Positions 9,423 to 20,900 of a DNA stretch of 64,000 nucleotides are shown here, one piece after another. Under the pieces are notes generated by a model. It was given only the letters and a program-made list of their open reading frames with translations, did not search any database and was not told the DNA's origin. This DNA is from Ciona intestinalis (Eukaryota > Chordata > Ascidiacea > Phlebobranchia > Cionidae). The stretch is from positions 3,375,885 through 3,439,884 of the forward strand of contig NC_020179.2 of NCBI RefSeq assembly GCF_000224145.3. The letters are read 5' to 3'. Numbering within the stretch: position 1 is the stretch's first letter; every line of letters begins with the position of its first letter. The position numbers and the translations under genes are program-made.

Positions 9423-10593
9423 CTTGCTAAAAAAGTTAAACAGAGTGTAATTTTCAAAGTCGTTTTCTAGTTTTTTTGATTTTCTCCCATTTTTGATCGC
9501 TATTGAGAAAATGTATGACTCAAGTTTACTGTAAGTCCGTATCATGCCTATTTAGCGGAACTTCTTTGTAACATTTCGTACTCTACATATACTTAACAGT
9601 TGTAAGCGAAATAGAGACTGTTAGATTACAGTCCTGAAACAGTAATCGCAACATCAGAGATACAACAGTGTCAACAAATAAAGAGCATTATTTGGCGAGC
9701 GCCAATCAAACAGTCGGCAATGGCGGGCGAACGATTTCAAACGTTTTTGAAAACAAAAGAAAGTGTTTGGAAATTTCGAATCGAAAATCGCTCAATCTTT
9801 GTTTCGGCCTTGCGAACTTTGGGCCCCTCGTTTGTTACGAAACTGCTACGTAATAATCATAATTATTCGGTCAGCGCGTGTCCTTTGCGGTGCACCCGCG
9901 CGGCAAGGTAGACTTTGAGGTAACGGCTGCGAGATTGGGGGGTAGGTGTTTCGTACAATTCTCGTCACGACCGAGGACCTGTACGAAAATGTCGTCTATT
10001 GGGTCATGAAGAGGTTATTTATTGGGCAGTGTGCTGTGAGAAGGCGATCGTTATATCACCGTACAGTACAGTCTCGGTCAGTCGTTCGGTCACTGCGCCA
10101 TTTTACAAACCGGCAGAGCTAGTATAAGGACAGGCAGGCGAAAAAAAGAAAAAAGCGAGCTGTACAAGCCAGTCGCATGTATAGTCCAAGGTTACTCAGT
10201 GTAAATTGAACCTCGCATGGTACAGAGCAGTTTTATTGGTCGGTACACAAAGCCTGGCCGTCATTAAGTTATATTAAAAGCAGCAGGTTGTAAATTAAGG
10301 AGTAACATGCCTTTCCGGAGTTATGTTACAAATAAAGATTTCGTAAATCAGTTACAAAGCAATTACTAAAATCGCGCAACTACAGAAGTTATAACATAAA
10401 TCTCAGGCACTTAAGATTATAATTTAATTTAGATTCGTATTAGGTTCATCAGCCATTTGAAACTTTTGCCAAGGAAACTTTTGTGATTCTTGAGCGTTTT
10501 GTTCGCAAGAAGACTGCAACCATTGATGAGAAACGCACAATGTTATGTTATGCAATTGACCAGCAGAAATCAAGCATAGGACAACCCACTAAC

Positions 10594-13500
10594 ATGTACC
10601 GCAACCCCACCCCGGACCCGAACCCATCCCCTACCAGCAACCAGGGATTTTTCCAAACTTACCCACCGAAAGAAGACCACGGCAGATATCCGGTACCTAA
10701 CTATGGTATCCCCCAACCCCACGCTTCAACTGCTGATCCATTTTACCCCAGCAGTTTAGGGGGCGAGTATGGGTCCCAGTTTCCAGCCCCACCACCGCCC
10801 CATCTTGACGCCGCAAATTGGGGGCCTCCCGTGACGTATTCGGGGGCTAATTTTGCCCCAATGATGAATTCAACATGGGACATGAATTCGAACTTTCATC
10901 CGACCCACCACCCCATAATAAGCAGTGCAGGACCGACATACCAACTTCCTACAAACCTATCCCCAACATCAGCGGTGAATGGCGACGGGAGCCCCGGGTC
11001 GGTTCCGACCACTTTGACGGGGATTGAGTGCTTCTCAACCCCGCCGGAGATGCATGGAGCGCCCGGTCTACCTCCGCTGCATGCGTCGCAGATTCCACCG
11101 GCACAGCGAAGGCCGTATGAGTGGATAAGTAAGAACGCATATCAGAATACTCAAACCCAGCAAGGTAAGACTTTAACGAAAATTTAAACATTAAAAATTA
11201 ACGCAATATTTTTTCAATATTAATTACTTAACTTCAATTTTTACTAACTAATTAAAACATAGTATTGGAATTATTACCTGTAAAAAAATAAATAATATTA
11301 TAAAAAATCTTCGTAAAAAATCGGGAAATAAATCGTCCAATCACGGCCGCCATTTTGTTTTGACTTGAATTCAAAACAAGCGCTTCATCGCGACGATTTA
11401 TGACATCATAAACGGGCCATTACAATTTAAGCCAAGAGTTGGCAAAGTTTAATTAGACTTTCGCTTCGAGCCGGCAGTGTTACGTCACAATCAAAACACC
11501 CGGATGACAAACGGGCTTAATTACGTCACAATTAAATGCACTGCCTTATAATGTGTGCCTGGGTAAAGCGGCGTTTCAAACGATTGTTACTACGTCACAT
11601 AGGACATTGTTTGCGTAACAAACGTAGGTTTATTTATTTTATTGAACGCCAGTTACACGGAAGCTGTTAGGTATTCGCACAACATGCGTTCGTCTTTGGG
11701 CGGCGCTTTTACATTTGACAAATTTGACAACATAATCTTAATTAAAGGATTTTTATTCGGGAAAAAATACGAGTTTTGCGAAGCATTGTTATGTGTATAG
11801 TTGCTATTTTCGTAAGATTTACATGGGAATTCGATTTGTAGCTGTTTTATAAATCAATTCTTATACCATTTAATTGCGTACACTGACGTTTCGACGTCCT
11901 GTATGGGCCGTTTTAACCAGGGTGATAAATGACAATTTAAAGCGCAAAATAATAGTACGTTGAAGTTAAGGAATATGCACGTATAATTTACTACACCAAC
12001 AGTATGCATATTAGGATCGGGTGTTTTATGTTGTTCAAATTCACGGCCAAAGCTTAACGACTGATTTATAATGTACACGAAATGACGTTGCAATTAACAG
12101 CGGCGCCGGTGCCTTTGATCAGGGTAAAAATGACGACCGGGAAAACGCTTCTGTCCGCCTTGCTAACTGCTAAATTAAAGCGCCGATCAAATACACACTA
12201 AGCCTGATGTTACTTAGCTGTCTGTCGCCTATGTTTCGTAACATACGTTGAAAGTGCCGCTTATTTGCACAGCGCAAAACAAATACTTGGATCCTTGTTC
12301 TTTTCAAGTGATGTTTACTATGTCCACGCCTCCCGTTATTTGATTGACAGTTAGGGAATAATTTTGGAAATTTTTTAAGAGGAAAAAATTATGGAAAAAT
12401 AAAATTTATTTTAACAGATAAAATGTTCTTTTCTGGCTAATTTGATATCTGCATAATTTTTAAGAAAAAAAATATTTTACTGCCATTTATAATATAGCAG
12501 GGCTGGGGAAAAGGGGGTATTTAAATATTCTGTTTGTGTTTTAACAATTAACATCGCGCTATGGGAGTCGTGAGGAAGCGGTTTTATGCTTCTTTAAAAG
12601 TTTTTTGTTTACTGCCAAATGGGACGAGAAAATAGAATAAAATGGCGCCCTATCTCCCCCCTACTGTACAACACTTTGTTGCAATAGAGCTAGAAATAAC
12701 ATCTGGTATACATGGAAGCATTTCCGTAATTAACGTCACAATGACCGTTGTTACGTATGTGCGAACGGCGCCATCCTTGGCAAGCATAACAAGCAATAAA
12801 GCAAGGAAATTTCCCGGTGCGAAAATAAGCCTTGTATCATTTTGATGTCTGTATTGGGAAAGATGGGGTAGCGTTTTATTCGCTTTTCTTATTCCAGTTA
12901 GTAGTAAATAAAGAATATTTACAAAATATATAACAGTAACCTCACGACTCCCATATAGACCGTTGTTATTTTTTTTATTTTCGGGATGTCGGAATATTTC
13001 GGATCATTTCGTGTAATTCCGGATGATTCACAAACCAATCATAAAGATACAAATATGTTCCCTATATCGAACAGAGACCAAAACGCCCGAAGAGTACGAT
13101 TTAACGCTGAAATACTTTCGTTGTTTTTTTTAGAAGGGTGAAAGTTTTGTTTTCAAATTCTTTTTGTCTTTGATAATCTCTTTTGCTCTTTGATCTTGCT
13201 AAAACCGCTATTTTCGTTTGCTCTAATGGATGCGAACGAAGCCCGCAGCCCTGCAGCTGCAATTAAGCGTCGGGCTCGTAAAACACCGTGCATTGTGCAA
13301 GAATAGGCGTCTTTTTGTGACGTGTACAATGTGCGGCTGACGAACAGTTGCCACGGCGGCAATAAAAACCCGGAGTGGACGCTCGAGCTCGTAAACGCTG
13401 CTTTACGAGCGTCTCAGTCCGTGTGAATATAAGAAACAGAACCAGAACTACCACGTGACTGCGCTACGAGGATCGATGTCAGAATGGCGAGCGGTACATT

Positions 13501-14642
13501 GTGACATCATAATTACGACGGCTGTAACAATTACAGCTCACCGTATAAAAGCTTCGAATATTAAATGAACTTCGATCCCTAAACTGGTGGTCACGTGGTG
13601 CGCGCGTCTTCAATTATTTACTCAAGCGTGAATGGGGACCAATAATGGACAACTCCGGGCTAAATCTGATGTCCTATCGCATAACCATTGTCGAACCTTA
13701 TAGATTAAAAAGGGGGCCAGAAAATAATCTAGTTTTATTACAAACTGTAATTCTAGATTGCTTTTTAGATAAATAAACCTTAAAATGAAACAATTACAAA
13801 ATCGATTTGGAATTTTGTGAACAGGCAAAACCACAAGAGTATAGCAACAATTTACCTTAAATAAAATGAACAAGTTTACCAACGGAATTATACCAACTTC
13901 ATATTACAGTAGTGAATAAAATAAATTAATGGATAAATTGTACTTATTTATCCTTACTTGGCGGGCAACGACGGTCGTCATAACCCGTATTTTCTAGTCA
14001 GTTTGAATACTAACATTTTAGCCCATATATTCCTATGACAAATTTGCTTTCATTTTATATAACATATTTTAACTTTTTTCAGTAGGCAAAACGCGAACTA
14101 AGGACAAATACAGAGTAGTGTATTCGGATCATCAAAGGCTCGAACTGGAAAAAGAGTTTCGTTTTAGTCGTTACATCACGATACGACGAAAAGCTGAGCT
14201 CGCCGGACTGCTTTGCTTAAGCGAACGTCAGATCAAAATCTGGTTCCAGAACCGCAGAGCAAAAGAACGGAAAGCGACGAAAAAAACTGGCGAACCGTCC
14301 AAAGATTTTGACAAGGACGAAGCTGAAGCAGCCGATGATGACATCACGGATCACCCTATGACGTCATCGCCGATCCAGCACATGCAGAGTGGCTGCCAGT
14401 ATATTCCACCCGATTTATCTCGCGATCACGGGATTTTGGAGTCGCGAGATGGCGGTATAGCGCACGCGTCGTTTTACGAAATGCCCCAGCACGGAACAAT
14501 GAACTATACGCAACTGAATCCAATGGATATCAAGCCCATCATTCCAACCGAAGCCCATCGCTCTCTCTCGTCCACTAGCGATGACGTAACGCACGGGCAA
14601 CCCGTGATGACGTCATCACACGGCAACGGAAATGACGTTTGA
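10594..14642 (+). CDS. Cdx: Caudal-type homeobox transcription factor (Cdx)
   Basis: A ParaHox-class DNA-binding regulator of posterior identity. Exon 1 is 10594-11164 and exon 2 is 14086-14642; phase 1, stop TGA. The protein is 375 residues if ATG 10594 is used. An in-frame ATG at 10540 would add 18 residues; both have A at -3. The N-terminus is Pro/Ser/His-rich and disordered. The hexapeptide-like RRPYEWISK (about 172-180) sits just before the splice junction. The homeodomain spans about 196-255, with [14 protein letters not shown] and the recognition helix [15 protein letters not shown], diagnostic of Cdx. The whole homeodomain lies in one exon, whereas vertebrate Cdx genes split it. The exon 2 acceptor is CAGTAG: the second AG gives QQ-GKTRTK, the first inserts one Val. 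Candidate AATAAA signals are at 14825 and 14927. Exon 2 carries TGACGTCA at 14359 and 14608, with another at the stop. Confidence 0.95.
12494..12668. mobile_element. MITE family A in Cdx intron
   Basis: Runs from ATAGCAGGGCTGGGGAAAAG to CTCCCCCCTACTGTA with TTTGTTTACTGCCAAATGGG inside. Confidence 0.8.
12850..12990. mobile_element. MITE family A, partial
   Basis: Starts TATTGGGAAAGATGGGGTAG, then shows AGTAGTAAATAAAGAAT and CTCCCATATAGACCGTTG, then breaks off. Confidence 0.6.
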
Positions 14643-14824
14643 TGACGTCACACTGCACGCAGCGCGATATTGCAATAGTTACCTCTGTATTTATTCGTTG
14701 TTCGCACGGGGCGTTAAAAACGTTCTCGGGACATTTTCGCGTCGATTTTTTCCTGAACATTGCCGTTTTCTTTAACGTCAGTATATCGTATATGCATACA
14801 AGCTATTCCACCCTAACACTTGCT

Positions 14825-14830
14825 AATAAA
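14825..14830 (+). terminator. Candidate poly(A) signal of Cdx
   Basis: AATAAA, 183 nt after the Cdx stop. A second AATAAA is at 14927. Confidence 0.5.
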
Positions 14831-15132
14831 AGCGTTAGAGGACGCCGGAACTACAGCTCAGTCATATAGAACCTCGCCAAATCAGTTAGTATATAGAAAC
14901 ACCGAAACAAGGTATTGCAGTAGTGAAATAAAACTCGCTTGTTCGGTCAGCTTTAATACAAAAATGACAGCCCTTATGCAGGATACATTTCCACTTCCTA
15001 TATCACTGCAGGTGGTTTTAAACTAAAACGTTTTAGATAAAAATCGTATCCTACCTATATGGGCTGTTATGTTTGTATTGAAACATGTCAATACCTTCAG
15101 TAGCGGCTACACCATAAACCACTATAGTTACC

Positions 15133-15322
15133 GTAGGAAAGGGAAAGACACCTATAGCACATTAAATCTAAATATCCTGTTCGTGTTTTCATCAATCAAC
15201 AACGGTCTGTAGCAGTCGTGAGGATACGGTTTTATAATTTTTAGAATGTTATTTGTTTACTACCAAATGAGACGAAAAAAAATAGAATAAAAAGATATCC
15301 CTATCTTCCCCCACCTACTTTA
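15133..15322. mobile_element. MITE family A
   Basis: Contains GACACCTATAGCACATTAAA, ACAACGGTCTGTAGCAGTCG and the end CTATCTTCCCCCACCTACTT. The first TIR is eroded. Confidence 0.75.
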
Positions 15323-16379
15323 TAAAGATCAAATAAAATTCGACCTTTTCTAGTCAGTTATAAACGACTACGAACAGCACGACTGTATAAGAGTGAATAG
15401 TTATAAATCCTACGCTCAAGTTGCATTCTTACTCTGCAGGCAGACAAGCACTTTTCGCAACAACGCTTTTCGTTAACGGTAGCAGCAAACACACAATGAA
15501 ATTGGGTAAAAAACATACAGTAATATTAGTAACTTACCTAAACATACATTCTTCTTCACCCAAATTCCAGATGTACTTCTTATACTGTGAGTTCAATAAA
15601 CCTAAAACTGCATTGATAACAGTTACACCTCGCGTAACACAAATGCATTGGAATTAAACTACACAACAGCGAGCAGGAATTTGCGAGAAGCGGGGAAATA
15701 ATAATTAAGCACACGTCGCAGGGCGACCTGATGTTATTGCTCTATAAAGAACGTAAGAGTTGCGTAGTTATACAGACTGAAATAATATTGAGAAAAATAT
15801 CGTTTTTTGACATATTGTTAAATTACTGTATCTTGATAATGCTTAGACTTATATTTGTTTATTTTCTTTTGTTTCTATATACCGTATGGTCAGAACGTAA
15901 TAGTTATAATTACATTAGAATGAATGTAACTTATAAATTTTGCCTGGCGTGGCGGAAACAGTCTTTAAAACACGGGTGCTCTAAATGCCCAGGGACACAT
16001 TTGCCCACAAAGGTGGTAGCGTCAAGCTTTGATCCCAGTACCTTTACGTTGTAAGCAAGCGCATAAACGCCGATTTGCTTGAGTTTAATTGTACCAACGT
16101 TTCGTCTTTCAAATACTTTATTCTTTTCAATCAAAAATATTTATTCTACGGCAAAAATTCTGACGCTATTACTTTTTTAAAATTTTCGTTGCAATTAAAC
16201 CTAAACTAATTTGTTCGTGTTTGTTCATTTATTATAAATATGGCGAATTACAAAATAGGAATATCAATTAAAGTTGAGAGAGCAGACGTGTTTACACGAC
16301 ATCGTCAATTTACAACATTGATAACGTGTAAGTGGTGCAAAAAATAAATCAACTATTTTTCCGTGAATACATAACATGC

Positions 16380-16562
16380 ATAGTACTGTGGGGTAAGATG
16401 GGATACCGATAGCACCGAAACCCATATTTCGTTTAAACAATTAACGCTCTTTTAAAGTCGCGGGGCTACGGTTATACAAATCTGTAAATATTCTTTGTTT
16501 ACTACAATATGGAACATAAAATAGATAAAAAAAACATGTTCCATTTTACCCCACCCTACTAT
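16380..16562. mobile_element. MITE family A, GTAC subtype, full length
   Basis: Ends ATAGTACTGTGGGGTAAGAT and ATTTTACCCCACCCTACTAT. This subtype keeps TAAGATGGGAT instead of GAAGATGGGAC. Confidence 0.8.
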
Positions 16563-17329
16563 GTGTCAAAATGACTACTGTATTAGTTTCAGGTTTAAAT
16601 TAATTAAAAATATAAAGTTTAAATTAACCGTGCACTACAACGCATAATGTGCTGTACATAATACTGGTATGAGTAATTAGAACAGTGGGTAATATACCAA
16701 AGTACAGAATATGAATAACCATGCATATAAGAATTAAATAGAATAAATACATAAGTGTACCGATTGAGTGATTAAAATACACATAATAATGCTTTGGTGT
16801 TCTAATGTGTTTCTATTAAAATTTGTTTTATGTTGTTAAATTTTTTTTTTATGTTGTTAAATTTTACCCTAAAAATTGGGGGCGTTTACAACGTTAGCAT
16901 TCTTATAGTTTAAACAGAAGAAAAAAACTTGGCTAAAAATGAGGTGTCTAGAAATTTGTGCAATACCAAACAAAATATTTGGTAATATAAATCAGGTTAA
17001 GAACATACGTATTTAAATAAAATGTTAAAAACATTAGTTAACAGAATATAATATAGAGTAATTGGAATGTTTAAAAAAATGTTTTTTTAGCAATAATTGA
17101 TTTAAAAAACAATGTTTTTTACCCTAAAATGTTATAAAATATTGTAAAAAAATGAAGATTATTTGCCATTTGTACACAGAATGCTCTGCAACAAAATACC
17201 AATAGTGTTGAATAGGGATATCAATGTATCAATGTGTGCAAAAAGGTTGATGCTTTGTGTGTATATGGCATTGTGGGGATAGGTGTTCCAAACACTTAAC
17301 GGACATTGCTCTAACCCAGTGGTCACTAA

Positions 17330-17430
17330 TGGGTTGTAGCACCCTGGGTGTTGGGGTAATGGGCCAACTCTGGCCTAAATCTCAGGTCCCATGTCATACC
17401 ATGCTGTAGGACCTCACCCACATAGAATAG
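17330..17430. repeat. Repeat family C
   Basis: A block of about 95 bp: CACCCTGGGTGTTGGGGTAA, GGCCTAAATCTCAGGTCCCA, GTAGGACCTCACCCACATAG. Other copies are at about 20405-20505, 49890-50005, 50665-50815, 54296-54360 and 55740-55850, with three in tandem at 29205-29560. It often lies next to SINE pieces. Class unknown; no coding capacity. Confidence 0.65.
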
Positions 17431-17869
17431 AATATAAATATACAAATACTTAATTGTTTCAATGTTTTGGGGTCAGTTAAACAGATTAGATGGAACTTTT
17501 AATTAAGGTATAACAAAAGTTATCATATAATTTCAATGTAAAAAAATGCACGGCTATTTTTGGGGTAAAGCTAAACTGTTTCACAATCCTTAAATTCAGT
17601 GTTTTCCGGGTAAGTTTTCAGTGTTGCGTGTCAAAATTTTAAAACGGACATATTCGAGCGCCGGAACCTGTTGGCGAAAACTGGTTCACTTTTGCCCACA
17701 TGAGGGCCTCATTGAGCGAAAGAACAGATCGGCCGTCTTCGAGAAAAAAAGGAGCGCCCTGGGTAAAATAAAACTGAATATAAAATTTGGTTAATGTAGA
17801 ATTTTTTTGGCTCATTTAAAAAAATTAGTGGCTGAGAATTTTTCTGGTTATACATAATATTAAAATTAT

Positions 17870-17962
17870 GTCATAACATCTGTAGTAATTCGTAAGCAGG
17901 CATGAGGTGTTTGAAACAGAACAACTGTGTTATAATGACTGTGGTTGAGTGAGGATAAATAA
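17870..17962 (+). mobile_element. SINE tail (family B)
   Basis: Shows AGTAATTCGTAAGCAGGCAT, AACAGAACAACTGTGTTATA and GAGGATAAATAAG. It directly abuts the WDR17 stop codon, so it lies in the WDR17 3' untranslated region. Confidence 0.7.
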
Positions 17963-17964
17963 GG

Positions 17965-20900
17965 TTATTCCTTTTTTCTCACATTGATTTGTTTCCCTGA
18001 TATAGTAGATACATGAACGTCTGAATGCGAGGGTAAATTCGACCCGTCAACCACTGCTACCCCTCTCATGCATGACCGAGTTTCTTCACCCGCTCGGCGG
18101 CGCATACGAGTGATGACATCACTCTCGATGACATCATCAGACATGTTCACCCATGCGTGTAGTTCATCTTGTATAGACGAGGGTAGGATAGGAAATGAGC
18201 TGTCATTGTTGTGGCACAGATCGCACATAGACCTGAAAATTGGGTTTAAATGAATGCATGTAACTTTTTACCCTCACATGGTAGGGCAATGACAGTCATT
18301 ATAACACGGGTGTTCGGTTTTATACAGCTCGTGCCCCTTATGAGTTACCGCGTATGTAACTTTGTAAATGATTATTTGTTGTAGAATATGCATGGCTGAC
18401 AACATTAGGTGTTTTGTATACGCACGCAAAGGATACGCACGCCCACAATTGTACAAGCATTAGGAAACTTAAACCAAGTACTGCTAAGGATATGTTTGAA
18501 ACGGAACACCTGTGTTATGACGACTGTAGTTTCCCAGCCACACAAGGATAAAGCAAGTTAAATTTATTGACTCATTTAAACATCCTTACTTTGCATGCTG
18601 TAATAAAGGCTTCACAATTTCTGTATATTCCCTCCTTAAAGCAAGATGTGCTCCAATATAAGCAGAGAAAGTTAAAAGTTTAACTCGCAGGGTTTTGTTC
18701 GACTGTTGTTTTAACACGGATGACCGCACACACAAACACGCTTCTGATTCGTCGAGAATATCGTCAACTGTCCACGACGCGTTGTTCATTTTGTCTATGA
18801 TGTCATAACCATAATTTGTCTAAGATGCCATAAGCATAATTTGTCTATGATGTCATAAGGGTAAAGTTAGGGGTGTTCGGGGTCACTATCACCCTAACTT
18901 TTGAAATATCGGTGATACATATGTTTAAGCACCCTAGATTTAAACATAAATCTCTTTTCACCTGTTGTTAAAAAATATACATTTTTTCTGTTTTATAAAA
19001 TTCCATTTTTTGACATAAGTTATTTGTGCTATGTTAGGCTACAATAACTTTGTGTTACTTAAGACCAATAGTACAAAGCAAATACATCACAACATACTTG
19101 TTAACAATTGAAGTGATAATTCTAATCCGTTCTGAGGTTGATTACTTAATAAATAACATTTCATTGCTTGTAGAATATCTCCCCTGCTCTCTTCTGCCAC
19201 CGCTTGGTTGGTATATTCAGCAGGAGTTAACAATCCTAAACAATATTGTTCAACAAAATCATACACACTTATTGACAATTGTTTCAACCCAGTGGTCACT
19301 AATGGGTTGTCAAAATTGTCAGCCACACATAAAAACACAACAATTTCAACCCCCAAAAAACCACAAGTAACATATGTGATAACTTGTAAGCTGGCACAAG
19401 GTGCACGAAACAGAACACTCGTTACTGTCGTTGCCCCACCACGTGAGGGTAAATAAGTTGCACTTATTCATATTTTTAAATTAGTTGTATACGTTATTGC
19501 TATATATATATAGGTTACTGTAGCTGTGTAAAAGGTGTGAACGAAATCTTCTTGCATTTATTTGTTTTGTTAACACCTTTTTGTTCCTATTTATTTAACA
19601 CTTTTTCTCAAAAAGATTTTACTGTAGCATGATTTAACAACTATTGTTTTTTTTTGTTTTTTTTTTTAAAGTAATTTTATCATCGCTACTGTATTTAAAG
19701 AGATAATAATTACTTGTCTCTTCGATTACGGTAGCAAAAATTGAAAAATATATGAAACGGAAAAGACAAGATATAGCTACAAAACAACAGTTGTTAAAAC
19801 ACGCTTACAATTAAAACATTCTCATTTAATTGGACAAAAAAAAGCGTGGTCACTACACCTAGCAGACAAACAACTATCAACAAACGTTATGTTCTGTTAT
19901 AAACATGAAAATAACCTGCTAAATTATAAATTTCTTGTCGTTTGTTTTCCTCTATGACATCACAACGAGCACACAATGCATGGAGAGAGCTCCACCTAGT
20001 GTTCGTTGATACTTCGGGGTCGAAAAGCTGAAGCAACTTTATTGCGATGTCATAATCACCAGTTCTGTGATGTAACAATCAAAAGTACACCACCCTTTTT
20101 TTTAAAACCACAAATTTTGACAAAGAAAGGTCTTTAGTAAAATAGTAAAAAAATAAAAACTCTGAAACAGGATTCTAAAAGCAAATTTTTTTAATATTAT
20201 AATGAAAAAAATTAGAAATAAAATAAATTTCTTACGTTTCACATTTTTGTGCCATCCATCTTGCCGCGACCCTCGTTCCATAGAAATCTCCTTTCAAGTT
20301 ACGAGCGAGACAGAGAGACACCGAGAGTTTGTTGGCCTGTGATTTAGTATATAGTATTTCTATGTTACCTGGATTTTATTTCAGTTACTACCATTTGCAT
20401 GAACTATATACATCTGGGTGTTGGGTAATAGGCCAATTTCACCTAAATCCCAGGGTCTCGACAAGGACCTCACCCATATAAAACAGAGGTCCTATAGTGT
20501 GGCACGCCAGGGGATTTGGGGTGTAGACCGGAGTAACTCTTTTAACTATAGATTGCCCAAAAATGCTACCTTTTAGGCTAAAAATTCCCCAAAAAATAAC
20601 AAAGAGATTCTAAATACCCAATTATACATAAAATTAAAGCAGAAAAACAAACCAAAATCATACAATAAAAAAAACACACACAGAACAATAGCATAAATAA
20701 CTAAATCTACCTAAACAACACAAACTAAAAAAGAAATCTTAAAAAAAATTATTTCAACCCACTTTAACAAGGCAGTTAATGGCTGAATCGAAATCATTGT
20801 TTGTTAAATAGATTGATGCAGCTTGAAAGGGGTGTGCATTGTGGTAGAACCTGTTGGCTAGCTCGCTACAACATCTTGATACTAACCTGTGATAAAACAT

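Larger units (their letters stand above)
5237..10539. other. Intergenic DNA between tRNA copy 7 and Cdx
   Basis: I see no supported protein gene. It holds MITEs, a 500-N gap and five TGACGTCA words (6552, 7615, 7635, 8114, 8131). At 7282-7335 there is a short tandem repeat of AACGTTATTCGAGGGAAAAA. Around 10050-10160, GC-richer sequence with TATAAG at 10133 could be the Cdx promoter, and 10160-10539 its leader; this is a guess. Open frames such as 7717-7980 show no recognisable protein. Confidence 0.5.
11165..14085. other. Cdx intron
   Basis: 2921 bp. It contains a MITE at 12494-12668, a partial MITE at about 12850-12990 and a SINE-tail fragment at about 13945-14005. No other gene is visible. 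The GC-richer, MITE-free stretches at 11400-11650 and 13200-13600 could hold enhancers, but nothing in the sequence proves it. Confidence 0.6.
14833..17964. other. Intergenic DNA between Cdx and WDR17
   Basis: The two genes are convergent. The region contains two MITEs (15133-15322, 16380-16562), a SINE head fragment (about 15935-16050, minus), AT-rich DNA, a SINE body (about 17240-17340), a family C repeat (17330-17430) and a SINE tail (17870-17965). No protein gene is supported. Confidence 0.6.

Noticed and set aside
10483-10539. In-frame upstream extension of Cdx from a GTG codon
   Set aside because: GTG is not an expected start in a nuclear animal gene; ATG 10540 or 10594 is preferred.
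13153-13454. Two overlapping minus-strand frames in the Cdx intron
   Set aside because: No motif or matching splice partners; GC-richer intron sequence gives chance frames.
15731-16054. 107-codon frame on plus between Cdx and WDR17
   Set aside because: The second half is a SINE fragment and the first is AT-rich hydrophobic chance sequence.
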